Source: Cellulomonas sp. URHE0023 (GTDB lineage Bacteria; Actinomycetota; Actinomycetes; Actinomycetales; Cellulomonadaceae). Taken from it: a stretch of DNA of 64,000 bases. Below, one piece after another: positions 45,075 to 53,754 of this stretch; the stretch's first letter is position 1, and each line of letters starts with the position of its first letter. The position numbers and the translations under genes are program-made. The notes under the pieces were generated by a model. That model saw nothing but the letters and a program-made list of their open reading frames with translations. It ran no database searches and had not been told where the DNA came from. Where the stretch lies: positions 1,612,001-1,676,000 of the forward strand of contig NZ_JIAN01000005.1 in assembly GCF_000688475.1 (NCBI RefSeq), in the 5' to 3' direction.

Positions 45075-46523
45075 ATGAGCGACGACCCGACCCAGCCGCA
45101 CGACGACGACGCCGAGGGTATGGCGCAGGACACCGCGTTCGCGCGGCTGCAGGCTGCCGACCCGGCACGCGGCACGACTGCGGACCTCACGTCCGTCTAC
45201 CAGGCCGTGTCGGCGGCGACGGGCGTCGCGGTGACCGAGGAGACCATCCCGGTCGACGAGCTGTCCGCCCGCCGGGCACGTCGCGCGCCGCGGTGGCTGC
45301 AGGCCGCAGCCGTCGTCGCGGGGATCGCGGTCATCGGCGGCGGAAGCTACGCGCTCGGCGGTGCGAACGCGGAACCGGCTCAGCTGGCCGAGCCCGCGAT
45401 CAACCTGAGCAACGGCAACGGCAACGGCAGCGGCTCCAGCCAGGCCGGTCCGGCCCTTGCCCCTGAGGCCGCTCGGGACATGGCGTCGGGCGCCGACTCG
45501 AAGCTCGCCGGTTGGGGCTTCGGTCGGACCGTGTTCGCGTCCGAGGGGCTCTCGACCGACGGGGGCAGCGCACCGGCGTACGGCTTCGACGCTGCCGCCA
45601 CCTTCTCGCAGGCGACGATCGAGCGGGTCGCGGCAGCGCTCGGTGTGACCGGTACGCCGCAGCAGCAGTACGGCCAGTGGACGGTCGGCCCGAACGACGG
45701 CTCGGGCGCGACCGTCTCGATCTCGCCGGACGGGTTGACGAGCATCTCCTACTACGACCCGGCCCGGGATCCCTGGACCTGCCTCAAGTACGAGATCCAG
45801 CCGGTCGAGCCGCCCACGGGCGCAGACCCGGCACAGAGCACGGAGGGGTCCGCGCAGACCGAGCCGTTCGCACCCGACCCCGCACCGGACACGTGCCAGA
45901 CGAGCACCGACCCCGCGCCGACGGGGGACGCGGCAGTCGCCCTCGCGAAGGACACGATGTCCGCCCTGGGGGTCGACCCTGCCGGGTTCGAGCTCGAGGC
46001 GTCGACCGAACCGTCAGGCCCCCAGCTCACCACGGTGTCGGCCTACCAGGTGGTGGACGGCCAGCGCTCCGGGCTGTCGTGGAGCTTCTCGGTCGTGGCG
46101 ACGGGAGTCCAGTCGGTCTACGGCGCGCTCGCGCCGACCGTCCCGCTCGGGGACTACGACGTGGTCAGCCCGTCCGAGGCCGCGGCCCGCCTCAGCGACC
46201 CCCGGTTCGGCCCGTCGTACGGCGGCGTGATGCCGATGTCGATGGCCGACGGCACGGCCCGGGCCGACGTGGAGGGAATGACCGCGGACGTCGCTCCGGC
46301 GCCCTCGGACGCCCCGACCGTCCCGGCGACCCCGAGCGCGGGCAGCCCGCTCGCGTGGCCCGTCCAGCACGTGACACTCGTGTCCTCGCGCCTCGGCCTC
46401 GCGTTGACCACTCTGCCCGGCGGTGCGTCCGTCCTGGCCCCGACCTACGAGCTCACCGACGCTGACGGCAGCATCTGGACCGTCATCGCGGTCGCCGACC
46501 ACGACCTCGACTTCTCGGCCTGA
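45075..46523 (+). CDS. Membrane protein, probable anti-sigma factor
   Basis: 482 residues: ~75 cytoplasmic residues, one membrane segment (AAAVVAGIAVIGGGSYAL, about residues 77-95), then a ~385-residue exported part rich in Ala, Pro, Ser and Thr. The gene order sigma then single-pass membrane protein is the usual sigma/anti-sigma arrangement. The cytoplasmic part lacks the zinc-binding HxxxCxxC motif, so it is not a ZAS-type. CAGGAGG sets the ATG. The exported half has no recognised family and could sense the envelope. Confidence 0.75.
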   Translation: MSDDPTQPHDDDAEGMAQDTAFARLQAADPARGTTADLTSVYQAVSAATGVAVTEETIPVDELSARRARRAPRWLQAAAVVAGIAVIGGGSYALGGANAEPAQLAEPAINLSNGNGNGSGSSQAGPALAPEAARDMASGADSKLAGWGFGRTVFASEGLSTDGGSAPAYGFDAAATFSQATIERVAAALGVTGTPQQQYGQWTVGPNDGSGATVSISPDGLTSISYYDPARDPWTCLKYEIQPVEPPTGADPAQSTEGSAQTEPFAPDPAPDTCQTSTDPAPTGDAAVALAKDTMSALGVDPAGFELEASTEPSGPQLTTVSAYQVVDGQRSGLSWSFSVVATGVQSVYGALAPTVPLGDYDVVSPSEAAARLSDPRFGPSYGGVMPMSMADGTARADVEGMTADVAPAPSDAPTVPATPSAGSPLAWPVQHVTLVSSRLGLALTTLPGGASVLAPTYELTDADGSIWTVIAVADHDLDFSA

Positions 46524-46548
46524 GGCCTGCGGGGCCTGAGGCTGCCGG
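46517..46548 (+). repeat. 16-bp near-tandem repeat across a stop codon
   Basis: GGCCTGAGGCCTGCGG (46517-46532) is followed by GGCCTGAGGCTGCCGG (46533-46548); the first unit contains the stop of the membrane-protein gene. Confidence 0.7.
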
Positions 46549-46562
46549 GACGGCCGGACTGA

Positions 46563-46568
46563 CAGACT
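46563..46568 (+). promoter_or_regulatory. -10 box of a leaderless promoter (exonuclease)
   Basis: CAGACT, six bases, then ATG 46575. Confidence 0.5.
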
Positions 46569-46574
46569 GGCCGC

Positions 46575-47528
46575 ATGTCTGAACGCCCGGAGAAGCTGCT
46601 GCTGCTCGACACCGCCTCTCTGTACTTCCGCGCCTACTTCGGCGTCCCGGAGTCGACGACCGCGCCCGACGGCACGCCCGTGAACGCGGTGCGGGGGCTG
46701 CTGGACATGATCGCGCGGCTGGTCACGGACCTGCGCCCGACGCGGCTGGTCTGCTGCTGGGACGACGACTGGCGGCCGGCGTTCCGCGTCGACGCGATCC
46801 CGTCGTACAAGGCGCACCGCGTCGCCGTCGAGGTACCGGGGACCACGGGCATCGAGGTGGTCCCGGACACCCTCTCGCCGCAGGTCCCGGTCATCGTGGA
46901 CGTGCTCGCGGCGCTCGGGATCGCCCGGGTCGGGGTGCCGGGATACGAGGCCGACGACGTCATCGGGACGCTCGTCGCCCGAGAGGTGGCGCGGCCGACG
47001 GACCGCGCGGTCGTCGAGATCGTCACGGGCGACCGGGACCTCTTCCAGCTCGTCGACGACGAGGTCCCGGTGCGGGTGCTCTACACGGCGCGCGGCATCC
47101 GCGATCTCGAGGTCGTGAACCAGGCCCGCCTCCAGGAGAAGTACGGCGTCGCCACCGGCTCGGGGTACGCCGACATGGCGGTGCTGCGGGGCGACCCGAG
47201 CGACGGGCTCCCGGGTGTGCCGGGGATCGGGGAGAAGACGGCGGCGGCGCTCGTGAAGCGCTACGGGTCGCTGGTGGAGGTCCTCGTGGCGCGTGACGAC
47301 GGGGACGGCGGTCTGAGCCCGACGCAGCGGCGGCGGCTCACCGAGTCGGCGGCCTATCTCGCGGTGGCTCCGGCCGTGGTGCGGGTGGCCCCGGACGCCC
47401 CGCTCGGCGACGTCGACGACCGGCTGCCTTCGGTCGTGGCGGACGCCGGGGCGTTGGTCGCGCTCGCGGAGCGGTGGGGGCTGTCGTCGAGCGTCAAGCG
47501 CGTGGTCGAGGCCCTCGCTCGAGGCTGA
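46575..47528 (+). CDS. Stand-alone 5'-3' exonuclease (PolI N-domain type)
   Basis: 317 residues matching the FEN/5'-nuclease part of DNA polymerase I without the polymerase. Metal ligands are recognisable in LLLDTASLYFRAYF, WDDDWRPAFR, GYEADDVIGTL and TGDRDLFQL. The helix-hairpin-helix DNA-binding motif is GLPGVPGIGEKTAAAL, and SYKAHR is the helical arch segment. Separate copies alongside full PolI are common in actinobacteria. It probably acts in RNA primer or flap removal. Confidence 0.95.
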   Translation: MSERPEKLLLLDTASLYFRAYFGVPESTTAPDGTPVNAVRGLLDMIARLVTDLRPTRLVCCWDDDWRPAFRVDAIPSYKAHRVAVEVPGTTGIEVVPDTLSPQVPVIVDVLAALGIARVGVPGYEADDVIGTLVAREVARPTDRAVVEIVTGDRDLFQLVDDEVPVRVLYTARGIRDLEVVNQARLQEKYGVATGSGYADMAVLRGDPSDGLPGVPGIGEKTAAALVKRYGSLVEVLVARDDGDGGLSPTQRRRLTESAAYLAVAPAVVRVAPDAPLGDVDDRLPSVVADAGALVALAERWGLSSSVKRVVEALARG

Positions 47529-47683
47529 GGCCGACGCTGAGCCGCAGGGCTGGGCCGGCGTTGGACCTGGACGGTCGGGCACCCGTCCGAGGGTGAATCC
47601 GCGGCGTACATCCACCAGCGCGCGCGAACCGGACGTATCAGACATAGCGGCATGTCCTCCTGTCGGGACGTGTTCACCAAGAG

Positions 47684-47737
47684 GTGGACGCATCCACGCC
47701 GGAGGCCTCCGGCGATCCGACCCCGAACGACGGGGTC
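47684..47737 (+). promoter_or_regulatory. Three-hairpin leader of the DoxX gene
   Basis: Stems at 47684-47688/47693-47697 (GTGGA/TCCAC), a 16-bp perfect palindrome GCCGGAGGCCTCCGGC (47698-47713), and 47719-47725/47731-47737 (GACCCCG/CGGGGTC, loop AACGA) follow one another directly before the ribosome binding site. It may be a structured 5' UTR; no known riboswitch class is recognised. Confidence 0.5.
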
Positions 47738-47758
47738 TCGACCGGAAAGGCGCGTTCC

Positions 47759-48340
47759 ATGTCTGCTGTCCCCACGTCGGCCGTGAAGTCCACGACCCCG
47801 GCGAACGTCCCGGACAACACCCTCGTCAGCCCCGCCAACGCCGGCCCCGTCGCCGGACGCGGAACCGTGGCGCGTGACGGCCTCGTCACGCGGCTCGTCG
47901 AGGGCCTGGCCCAGGTGCTCACCCGCTACTCGGTCACCGCGTTGCGGATCAGCCTCGGGCTGGTGTTCCTCGGGTTCGGCGTGCTGAAGTTCTTCCCCGG
48001 GATGAGCCCGGCCGCCGAGCTGGCCGAGCGCACGATCGGCGAGCTGACCTTCGGGCTCGTCGGACCGACGGCCGCGCTGTTGATCACCGCGATCCTGGAG
48101 ACCTTCGTCGGTCTCACGCTGCTCACGGGCTGGTTCCTGCGGACCGGTCTGGTCGTGCTCGCGGGCGCGCTGGTCGGGATCATGTCGCCGCTCGTGCTCT
48201 TCTTCGACGAGCTCTTCCCCGCGGGCGGGCCCACCTTGACGGCTCAGTACGTGCTCAAGGACGTCGTCCTCGCCTGCGCCGCCGCCGTCATCGGAGCCGC
48301 AGCACTGGGTGCGCGGCTGCGCCTGACCGACCGTTCGTGA
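47759..48340 (+). CDS. DoxX-family membrane protein
   Basis: 193 residues. A polar ~55-residue N-terminus leads to four membrane segments in the DoxX pattern: ALRISLGLVFLGFGVLKFFPG, then PTAALLITAILETFVGLTLL, VVLAGALVGIMSPLVLFF and VVLACAAAVIGAAAL. DoxX proteins can associate with redox or thiol-stress systems; the partner here is unknown. GGAAAGG upstream supports ATG 47759. An in-frame GTG at 47684 would place the hairpins in coding sequence. Confidence 0.88.
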   Translation: MSAVPTSAVKSTTPANVPDNTLVSPANAGPVAGRGTVARDGLVTRLVEGLAQVLTRYSVTALRISLGLVFLGFGVLKFFPGMSPAAELAERTIGELTFGLVGPTAALLITAILETFVGLTLLTGWFLRTGLVVLAGALVGIMSPLVLFFDELFPAGGPTLTAQYVLKDVVLACAAAVIGAAALGARLRLTDRS

Positions 48341-48348
48341 CCGTCGCG

Positions 48349-48876
48349 TCAGCTCTTGACGAAGACGTTCGCCGCCGCCTCGTGCCATCCGGTCGGGGCG
48401 GTGGCGCCCGTCGGGACCAGTGCGACGTCGTCGATCCGCAGGGCGCTCCGGGCGCCCGCGGTGGAGCCGCACGCAGTCCGCGCAAGGTCGCCGACGGGGA
48501 TGGCCACCAGGCAGATCTGGTCACCGGTCGTCGTGGCGACGTAGTAGGACACGGTCTCGCCGGCCAGCAGGAGGCGCGTGCTCTCCGAGTAGACGTGCGC
48601 GTCCGCACGCTCGCTCACGGCGATGACGTCTGCAGCGCGCTGCTGCTGCGCGAGGACGGGAACCAGGGTCACCGGGTCGGCGGCGGCTGACGCAAAGGTC
48701 TGCTGACCCAGGCGGACCCAGGCGAGCGCGCCGACGACGAGCATGAGGGCGGTGGCCAACGCCAGCCCGGAGACGGTCCTGGAGCGGCGGCGCGAGGGCG
48801 TCACCCCGCGAAAGCCGGTGAACGCGTCGCTGAACAGGTCTGCGTCGTCGAACGTCGTCGTCATACTCACCGTCAT
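48349..48876 (-). CDS. Hypothetical single-pass membrane protein
   Basis: 175 residues. A short cytoplasmic N-terminus (FSDAFTGFRGV) and basic RRRSRT precede one membrane segment (LALATALMLVVGALAWV, about residues 38-55). The rest is exported, with Cys in GDQICLVAI and RTACGSTAG that may form a disulfide. Starts at 48876 or 48864 are both possible. No family recognised. Convergent with the DoxX gene and divergent from RNase HI. Confidence 0.7.
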   Translation of the reverse strand: MTVSMTTTFDDADLFSDAFTGFRGVTPSRRRSRTVSGLALATALMLVVGALAWVRLGQQTFASAAADPVTLVPVLAQQQRAADVIAVSERADAHVYSESTRLLLAGETVSYYVATTTGDQICLVAIPVGDLARTACGSTAGARSALRIDDVALVPTGATAPTGWHEAAANVFVKS

Positions 48877-48977
48877 CGGTCCGTCGGACCCTGGACCTTG
48901 AGGGGGCGGGCGCACCGACTTCCCGATTCGTCCCCCGTTCGGGCGATGCGCTCACGGGGTCGGCCCCGGCGGGACGG

Positions 48978-48983
48978 CAGAAT
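48978..48983 (+). promoter_or_regulatory. -10 box of a leaderless promoter (rnhA)
   Basis: CAGAAT, six bases, then GTG 48990. Confidence 0.55.
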
Positions 48984-48989
48984 GCTCCT

Positions 48990-49535
48990 GTGATCACGGT
49001 CAGCACGGACGGCTCCTGCCTGCGCAACCCGGGCGGAGCCATCGGCTGGGCGTGGGCCAACCACGACGGCACCCATGACAGCGGCGGCCACGCCTCGGGC
49101 ACCAACCAGATCGCCGAGCTCATGGCCGTGCTCGAGGCGGTCAGGGCGCACCCCGGTGACGAGCCCCTGACCATCCAGGCCGACTCGCAGTACGCGATCA
49201 AGTGCTCGTCCGAGTGGATCCACGGCTGGCGACGCAAGGGCTGGCGGACGGCGTCGGGCGGTCCGGTGCAGAACCTCGAGCTCATCAAGGCGATCGACGC
49301 GGCCATCGCGTCGCGGCCCGGCGGTGTGCGGTTCGAGTGGGTGCGTGGGCACCGCGGTGACCAGTTCAACGAGCGGGCCGACGAGCTCGCGGGGATCGCC
49401 GCCAGGGCCGTGCGTGACGGGGTCGAGCCGGTCGCGCCGTCGTTCGCAGGCCGTCCCGTCGTGGACCTCAGCCCGGTCGCGGTCTCGGTCGCGGTCATCG
49501 AGAGCCGCTACGAGGAGCCTGACGTCCTGTTCTGA
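48990..49535 (+). CDS. rnhA: Ribonuclease HI
   Basis: Degrades RNA in RNA-DNA hybrids. 181 residues. The catalytic acids are in VSTDGSCLRNPGG, QIAELMAV, TIQADSQYAIK and NERADELAG; the WVRGHRGD segment carries the mobile His. About 45 residues beyond the core (PVAPSFAGRPVVDLSPV) form an unusual C-terminal tail. The stop codon is inside an 18-bp tandem repeat. Confidence 0.93.
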   Translation: MITVSTDGSCLRNPGGAIGWAWANHDGTHDSGGHASGTNQIAELMAVLEAVRAHPGDEPLTIQADSQYAIKCSSEWIHGWRRKGWRTASGGPVQNLELIKAIDAAIASRPGGVRFEWVRGHRGDQFNERADELAGIAARAVRDGVEPVAPSFAGRPVVDLSPVAVSVAVIESRYEEPDVLF

Positions 49536-49557
49536 GCAGGCGTCCTGGTCTGAGCAG
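49522..49557 (+). repeat. 18-bp tandem repeat across the rnhA stop
   Basis: CGTCCTGTTCTGAGCAGG (49522-49539) and CGTCCTGGTCTGAGCAGG (49540-49557) differ at one base. The period is six codons, so an in-frame second stop sits one unit later. Confidence 0.9.
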
Positions 49558-49636
49558 GCGGCTCGACGCATCGGGCGCGGACGGTATCGGGACCGCGAGC
49601 CGGCCCGGTCGAGCAGGTGCGCGGTCCCTCAGCACA

Positions 49637-49676
49637 GAGGAGGGCCGCGCGTCGTGCTGACCGCGCGGCCCTCCTC
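49637..49676. terminator. Bidirectional terminator between rnhA and the subtilase
   Basis: Perfect 15-bp stem (49637-49651 with 49662-49676) and a 10-nt loop, ten bases from the subtilase stop. Confidence 0.8.
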
Positions 49677-49685
49677 CGCGAACCC

Positions 49686-52600
49686 TCAGCTGCGGGGCGT
49701 CACCTTCAGGGTGTGGCTGGCCACGGAGGCCCTGTAGCCACGGTCGCCGCCGTAGGTCGCGACGACGAGCGCCGACTTCTGGACCGCGGGCAGGGTGATC
49801 GTGCCGACGCCGTCGGTCAGGTGGGCGGTGCCGACGCGCTTGTGGTCGAGCATGACCACGACCGTGCCGGTCGGGGTCGGTGCCCCGCTGAGCCCGGTGA
49901 CCTTGACGGTGATCGTCGGGGTGCTGCCCTTCGGAACCGACCAGCTCGTCGCCGACAGCGCGACGGACGACCGCACCGACGTCACCCGGTAGGACCTCTG
50001 CGTGTGCGACCCGGAGACGTCCGCACTGCCCGCGAAGACCGCGGTCAGCTGGTGCGTCCCGGCGGCCAGATCGGTCGGCAGGGCGATCGTCGCAGTGCCG
50101 ACGAGTCCCGTGACGGCGAGCGTTCCCGTGCCGATCACGTGGCCGTGGTCCTTGATCGTCACCTCGCCGGCGGGGGCTGCCGAGGCGCCCGTGACCTTGA
50201 CGGTCGCGGTCGTCGCGGACCCGTACGGCGCGCTGTTGTCGGACAGCTTGAGCGTCGTCGTGGACGTCGACTTCTTGATCGTGACGGTCACGGCTTCCGA
50301 GGTGGACGCGGCGTAGGTGCTGTCGCTCGGGGCGAACGACGCCGTGAGCGAGTGCTCACCGGCACCGAGCTTCACCGTGACGCTCGCCTTGCCCTTGACC
50401 ACCTCAGCGGTCCCGACCGGCGTGGCGCCGTCCAGGAACGTGACGGTGCCCGCGGCCTCCTTCGGCTCGACGGTGGCCTTGAGCGTGAGCTCCTTGCCGG
50501 CCGTCTTCGGGCCCGAGACCTTGAGCGTCGTGGTCGTCGGCGTCGCCGGGATACCCGACTCGACCTGCACGACGGTGAACACTCCGGTGTCGGCGTAGTT
50601 CACCAGACCGACGTAGGTGCTCTGCGGCGTCAGCCCGGTCCACGACGCCGTGTACGTCACCGGCACGCCCTGCACCCCGGGGAGCACGGCCGGGTCCAGG
50701 ACGAGAGGGGCCCCGCCGGCGACGACGGACGTGGCCGTCACATCCCAGGTGACGCCGTCGTTGGCACTGAACACGTCGACGACGACCCGGTACGTAGCCG
50801 CATCGGGAGCGACGATGTCCACGTGCTCGTCGGCCGAGCCCGTCGCGGAGGTCCACAGCGCGATCGGAGCGCCCTTGGCGTCGAGCTCGTACACGAGAAG
50901 GTCGAGGTCGGTCGTGTCGTCGACCGCGTCGAGGTCGAACCTCGCCAGCTCGGCGTCCGCCGGGACGTCGACCAGGTACTGGACCCGGTCGCCCGTGGCT
51001 CCGGACCCGCTGTGCTCGGTCTCGGTCCCGGTCGGGTCAGCGAGGTGCTGACCCAGGGTGAGACCCGACGTCGTGAGCGGGATGTCGCCGGTGCCGCCGG
51101 GAGTCACCTCGACGTCCACGGAACCGCTGGTCCCCACGCCTTCCACCGAGGCGGGCGCGACGATCGTGACGGGCTGCACGGCCACGGGGCTGCGCACCGT
51201 CGTGGTCCCCGAGGTCCAGGTCACTGCGCCGGTCGCGAACTCGTCGAGCGCCGCGTCCGTGCGCGAGAACGTCACGGTGTACGACTGCGACTCGCCGGCA
51301 GCCCCGAAGACGAGCTGGGACGGCTCGACCGTCACGTCGATCCCCGCGAGGCCCGACACCGAGGCGTCGAAGGTGCCCGCCTGTGTCGAGGTGACGGTGC
51401 GCGTCACCGTCTCGGGCGCCGTGAGGGTTCCGATGGCGATCGACGCGAGGTTGAGGTTGCTCGCGTCGATCGGCTCGACCCCTACGTCGACGCCGATGCC
51501 CTGCAGGTAGGCGAGCCAGTCGGGCGTGTCGTTGAGGTAGACCAGTCCCGGCTCGAAGAACCGGGTCGGGTCGACGTGGCCCGCGCCCTGTGCGAACGGG
51601 TCGGTGACCGCGGCGCCCGCAGCGTCCACCGTGTCGTAGGCGGTCGTCATCATGACCGACTTGATCTCGGCGGGGGTCGCGTTCGGGCGCTCACCCAGGT
51701 ACAGGGCCGCCAGCCCGGTGATGTGCGGGGCAGCCATCGACGTCCCGCTCAGGAACTCGAACGTGGGCTCGGTGGTCTCCTGGTTGGGCCCGGCGGCCAG
51801 GATCGACACGCCAGGTGCGGAGATGTCGGGCTTGAGCAGGTCGCTGCCGTCGGCCAGGACCGGACCGCGCGACGAGAAGCCCGCGACCTGGGGAACCGTC
51901 GGGGTAGTACCCAGCTGGTTGCCCGTGGTGAAGGTCGCCGTCGCGCCCGGCGTGGCCGCGTAGGCGACGACCGCGTCGTGGTAGACGGCGTCCAGGTGGA
52001 CGGTCGGGACCGCGTGGTAGTCGGTGTCGATCGATCCCGGTCCGACGTTCACCAGCACCATGCCGATGCCGCCGACGCGTGCCACCTCGTCGGACTTCTC
52101 GGTGCGGGCGTAGACGCCGCGCTCGCACACGATGATGGTGCCCGGCTGGACCAGGGCAGGGTCGAGGGAGCCGGGTGCGCAGAGCCTGGCGTCAGTGCCT
52201 CCGGCCAGCGCGACCGCGGGAGCGTTCACGAGCGCCCCGGTGAGCGGCGGAGCCGCCGGGTCCATGTCGACCGTGATCGACGCACCCGCGAAGGCCTGTC
52301 CGTCGCCGAGGGTGACTGTCGCCTCGTAGCTGGGGATCGTGGAGGCAGCGACCGTCGTGATCCAGGGGGAGGCGTTGTCCAAAGTGGAGGCCCCGGGTCC
52401 GGCGTTGCCCGCGGACGCGGACACGAAGATGCCGGCCGCGGCGGCGCCGAGGAAGGCGTCATCGGTCGCCGAGTACGTGGTCTGGGCGGCGCTGCCGCCG
52501 ATCGAGTAGTTGAGGACGTCGACACCGTCGGCGATCGCCTGGTTGACGGCGGACAGGATGTCGCTGGTGGTGCAGCCGTCGTCGTCCTGCGATGCGGGGT

Positions 52601-53591
52601 CGGGTCCGGACCAGCAGACCTTGTAGACCGCGATCCGCGCCCCGGGCGCCACGCCGGAGATGGGGCCGAAGTCGTTGCCGCCGATCGAGGTGGGGGTCGC
52701 GACGTTGCCGGCTGCGGTGCTGGCGGTGTGCGAGCCGTGCCCGTCCCCGTCGCGCGGGGACACGAACTCGCCGGTTCCCGTCGAGGCGTTGCCGAGGTTG
52801 GCCGTGCCGAAGCCCGTGACGTAGTACCGGGCGCTGATGATCTTGGTGGAGCAGTCGTCCGTGGTGAACTGCTCACCCGTCGTGCAGGTGCCGTGGAAGA
52901 CGCCGCCGTCTGCCTTGTCGTAGACGATCGTGCTGCCGTCGAGGTGCGGCTCGGGCGCTGCGGAACCGGCGAGCGGGCTCCCCGCGAAGGCGGGGTTCTC
53001 GGGCGCGATGCCGGTGTCGAGCACACCGACCACGACGCCGTCTCCGGCCTGCTCGGCACCGCCGATCGACTCCCACACGCCACCCGGTCCGTCGAGTCCG
53101 AGGAAGGTGGTCGACGGGACGGCGGTGATGTGCTTGAGCTCGTCCGGCGTCACGGCGACAACGTCGCGGTTGGCGAGGAGCTCGGCGGCCTGCTGCGACG
53201 TGAGGTCCGCGGAGAACGCGTTGAGGGCCAGCGTGTAGGACGTGTCGATGTCGACGCCGGCCGCGTCTGCCACGGCCTCCTGCTTGTCCACCAGGTAGTC
53301 GCTGTAGCTCTTCGCCGGGGCCTTGCGGGCGTCGAGCTGGTCGCCGGCGTCCGGCTGGGTTGCCGCGTATCCCGAGACTCCGCCCTGGTACGTCGCGACG
53401 GAGCTGTCGGCGAGCGTGACGATGTAGCGGCCCGGCTCCAGTGGCGTCTTGGGGGTGCCGCCCGAGGTGCTCCCCACGATCGGACCGGTGGTCGGCGGCG
53501 GTGCGGCAACAGCCGTTCCGGCCCCGAGCGTCACGGTGGCGGCCGTGAGCGTCAAGGCGGCGAGTGTGGCGACGACGGATCTACGTGACAT
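49686..53591 (-). CDS. Large secreted subtilase with PA and Ig-like domains
   Basis: 1,301 residues. Signal peptide about 1-30 (ends AVAA), I9-type propeptide (GRYIVTLADSS, about 50-155), then the S8 domain with Asp192 (VLDTGIAP), His285 (GDGHGSHT) and Ser618 (SGTSMAAPHI). A PA-like insertion is near residues 395-530. After the S8 domain come a Fn3-like region, a pre-peptidase-like beta domain (VDVPADAELARFDLDAV) and three or four Ig-like repeats (TVTFLDGATPVG-type). No LPxTG or membrane anchor ends the protein, so it is probably released or wall-bound by its repeats. Confidence 0.95.
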   Translation of the reverse strand: MSRRSVVATLAALTLTAATVTLGAGTAVAAPPPTTGPIVGSTSGGTPKTPLEPGRYIVTLADSSVATYQGGVSGYAATQPDAGDQLDARKAPAKSYSDYLVDKQEAVADAAGVDIDTSYTLALNAFSADLTSQQAAELLANRDVVAVTPDELKHITAVPSTTFLGLDGPGGVWESIGGAEQAGDGVVVGVLDTGIAPENPAFAGSPLAGSAAPEPHLDGSTIVYDKADGGVFHGTCTTGEQFTTDDCSTKIISARYYVTGFGTANLGNASTGTGEFVSPRDGDGHGSHTASTAAGNVATPTSIGGNDFGPISGVAPGARIAVYKVCWSGPDPASQDDDGCTTSDILSAVNQAIADGVDVLNYSIGGSAAQTTYSATDDAFLGAAAAGIFVSASAGNAGPGASTLDNASPWITTVAASTIPSYEATVTLGDGQAFAGASITVDMDPAAPPLTGALVNAPAVALAGGTDARLCAPGSLDPALVQPGTIIVCERGVYARTEKSDEVARVGGIGMVLVNVGPGSIDTDYHAVPTVHLDAVYHDAVVAYAATPGATATFTTGNQLGTTPTVPQVAGFSSRGPVLADGSDLLKPDISAPGVSILAAGPNQETTEPTFEFLSGTSMAAPHITGLAALYLGERPNATPAEIKSVMMTTAYDTVDAAGAAVTDPFAQGAGHVDPTRFFEPGLVYLNDTPDWLAYLQGIGVDVGVEPIDASNLNLASIAIGTLTAPETVTRTVTSTQAGTFDASVSGLAGIDVTVEPSQLVFGAAGESQSYTVTFSRTDAALDEFATGAVTWTSGTTTVRSPVAVQPVTIVAPASVEGVGTSGSVDVEVTPGGTGDIPLTTSGLTLGQHLADPTGTETEHSGSGATGDRVQYLVDVPADAELARFDLDAVDDTTDLDLLVYELDAKGAPIALWTSATGSADEHVDIVAPDAATYRVVVDVFSANDGVTWDVTATSVVAGGAPLVLDPAVLPGVQGVPVTYTASWTGLTPQSTYVGLVNYADTGVFTVVQVESGIPATPTTTTLKVSGPKTAGKELTLKATVEPKEAAGTVTFLDGATPVGTAEVVKGKASVTVKLGAGEHSLTASFAPSDSTYAASTSEAVTVTIKKSTSTTTLKLSDNSAPYGSATTATVKVTGASAAPAGEVTIKDHGHVIGTGTLAVTGLVGTATIALPTDLAAGTHQLTAVFAGSADVSGSHTQRSYRVTSVRSSVALSATSWSVPKGSTPTITVKVTGLSGAPTPTGTVVVMLDHKRVGTAHLTDGVGTITLPAVQKSALVVATYGGDRGYRASVASHTLKVTPRS

Positions 53592-53628
53592 GTGCGCATC
53601 CCTGGTTCGCGGCGGGCCGACGGACAAA

Positions 53629-53658
53629 CACTCGGCATGACGCAAGTCACACCGAGTG
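53629..53658. promoter_or_regulatory. Interrupted palindrome upstream of the subtilase
   Basis: CACTCGG-CA-TGAC-GCAA-GTCA-CA-CCGAGTG: outer 7-bp and inner 4-bp arms are exact reverse complements. It lies 38-67 bases before the subtilase ATG (minus strand), and could be an operator or a leader hairpin. Confidence 0.6.
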
Positions 53659-53754
53659 CCTGACTCGTGCACGTTACTGACCCGTTTCCCCATTTGCCAT
53701 AGGGCGGGCGTTTCCTCCGGTTGCCGGCGACCGGTCGCGCGGCGGCCGACCGTC

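Noticed and set aside
49617..53588. A 1,323-codon open frame on the plus strand opposite the subtilase gene
   Set aside because: It is Arg/Gly/Val-rich without domains, while the minus strand carries a complete S8 protease with catalytic triad. Such long antisense frames are expected at this GC content.
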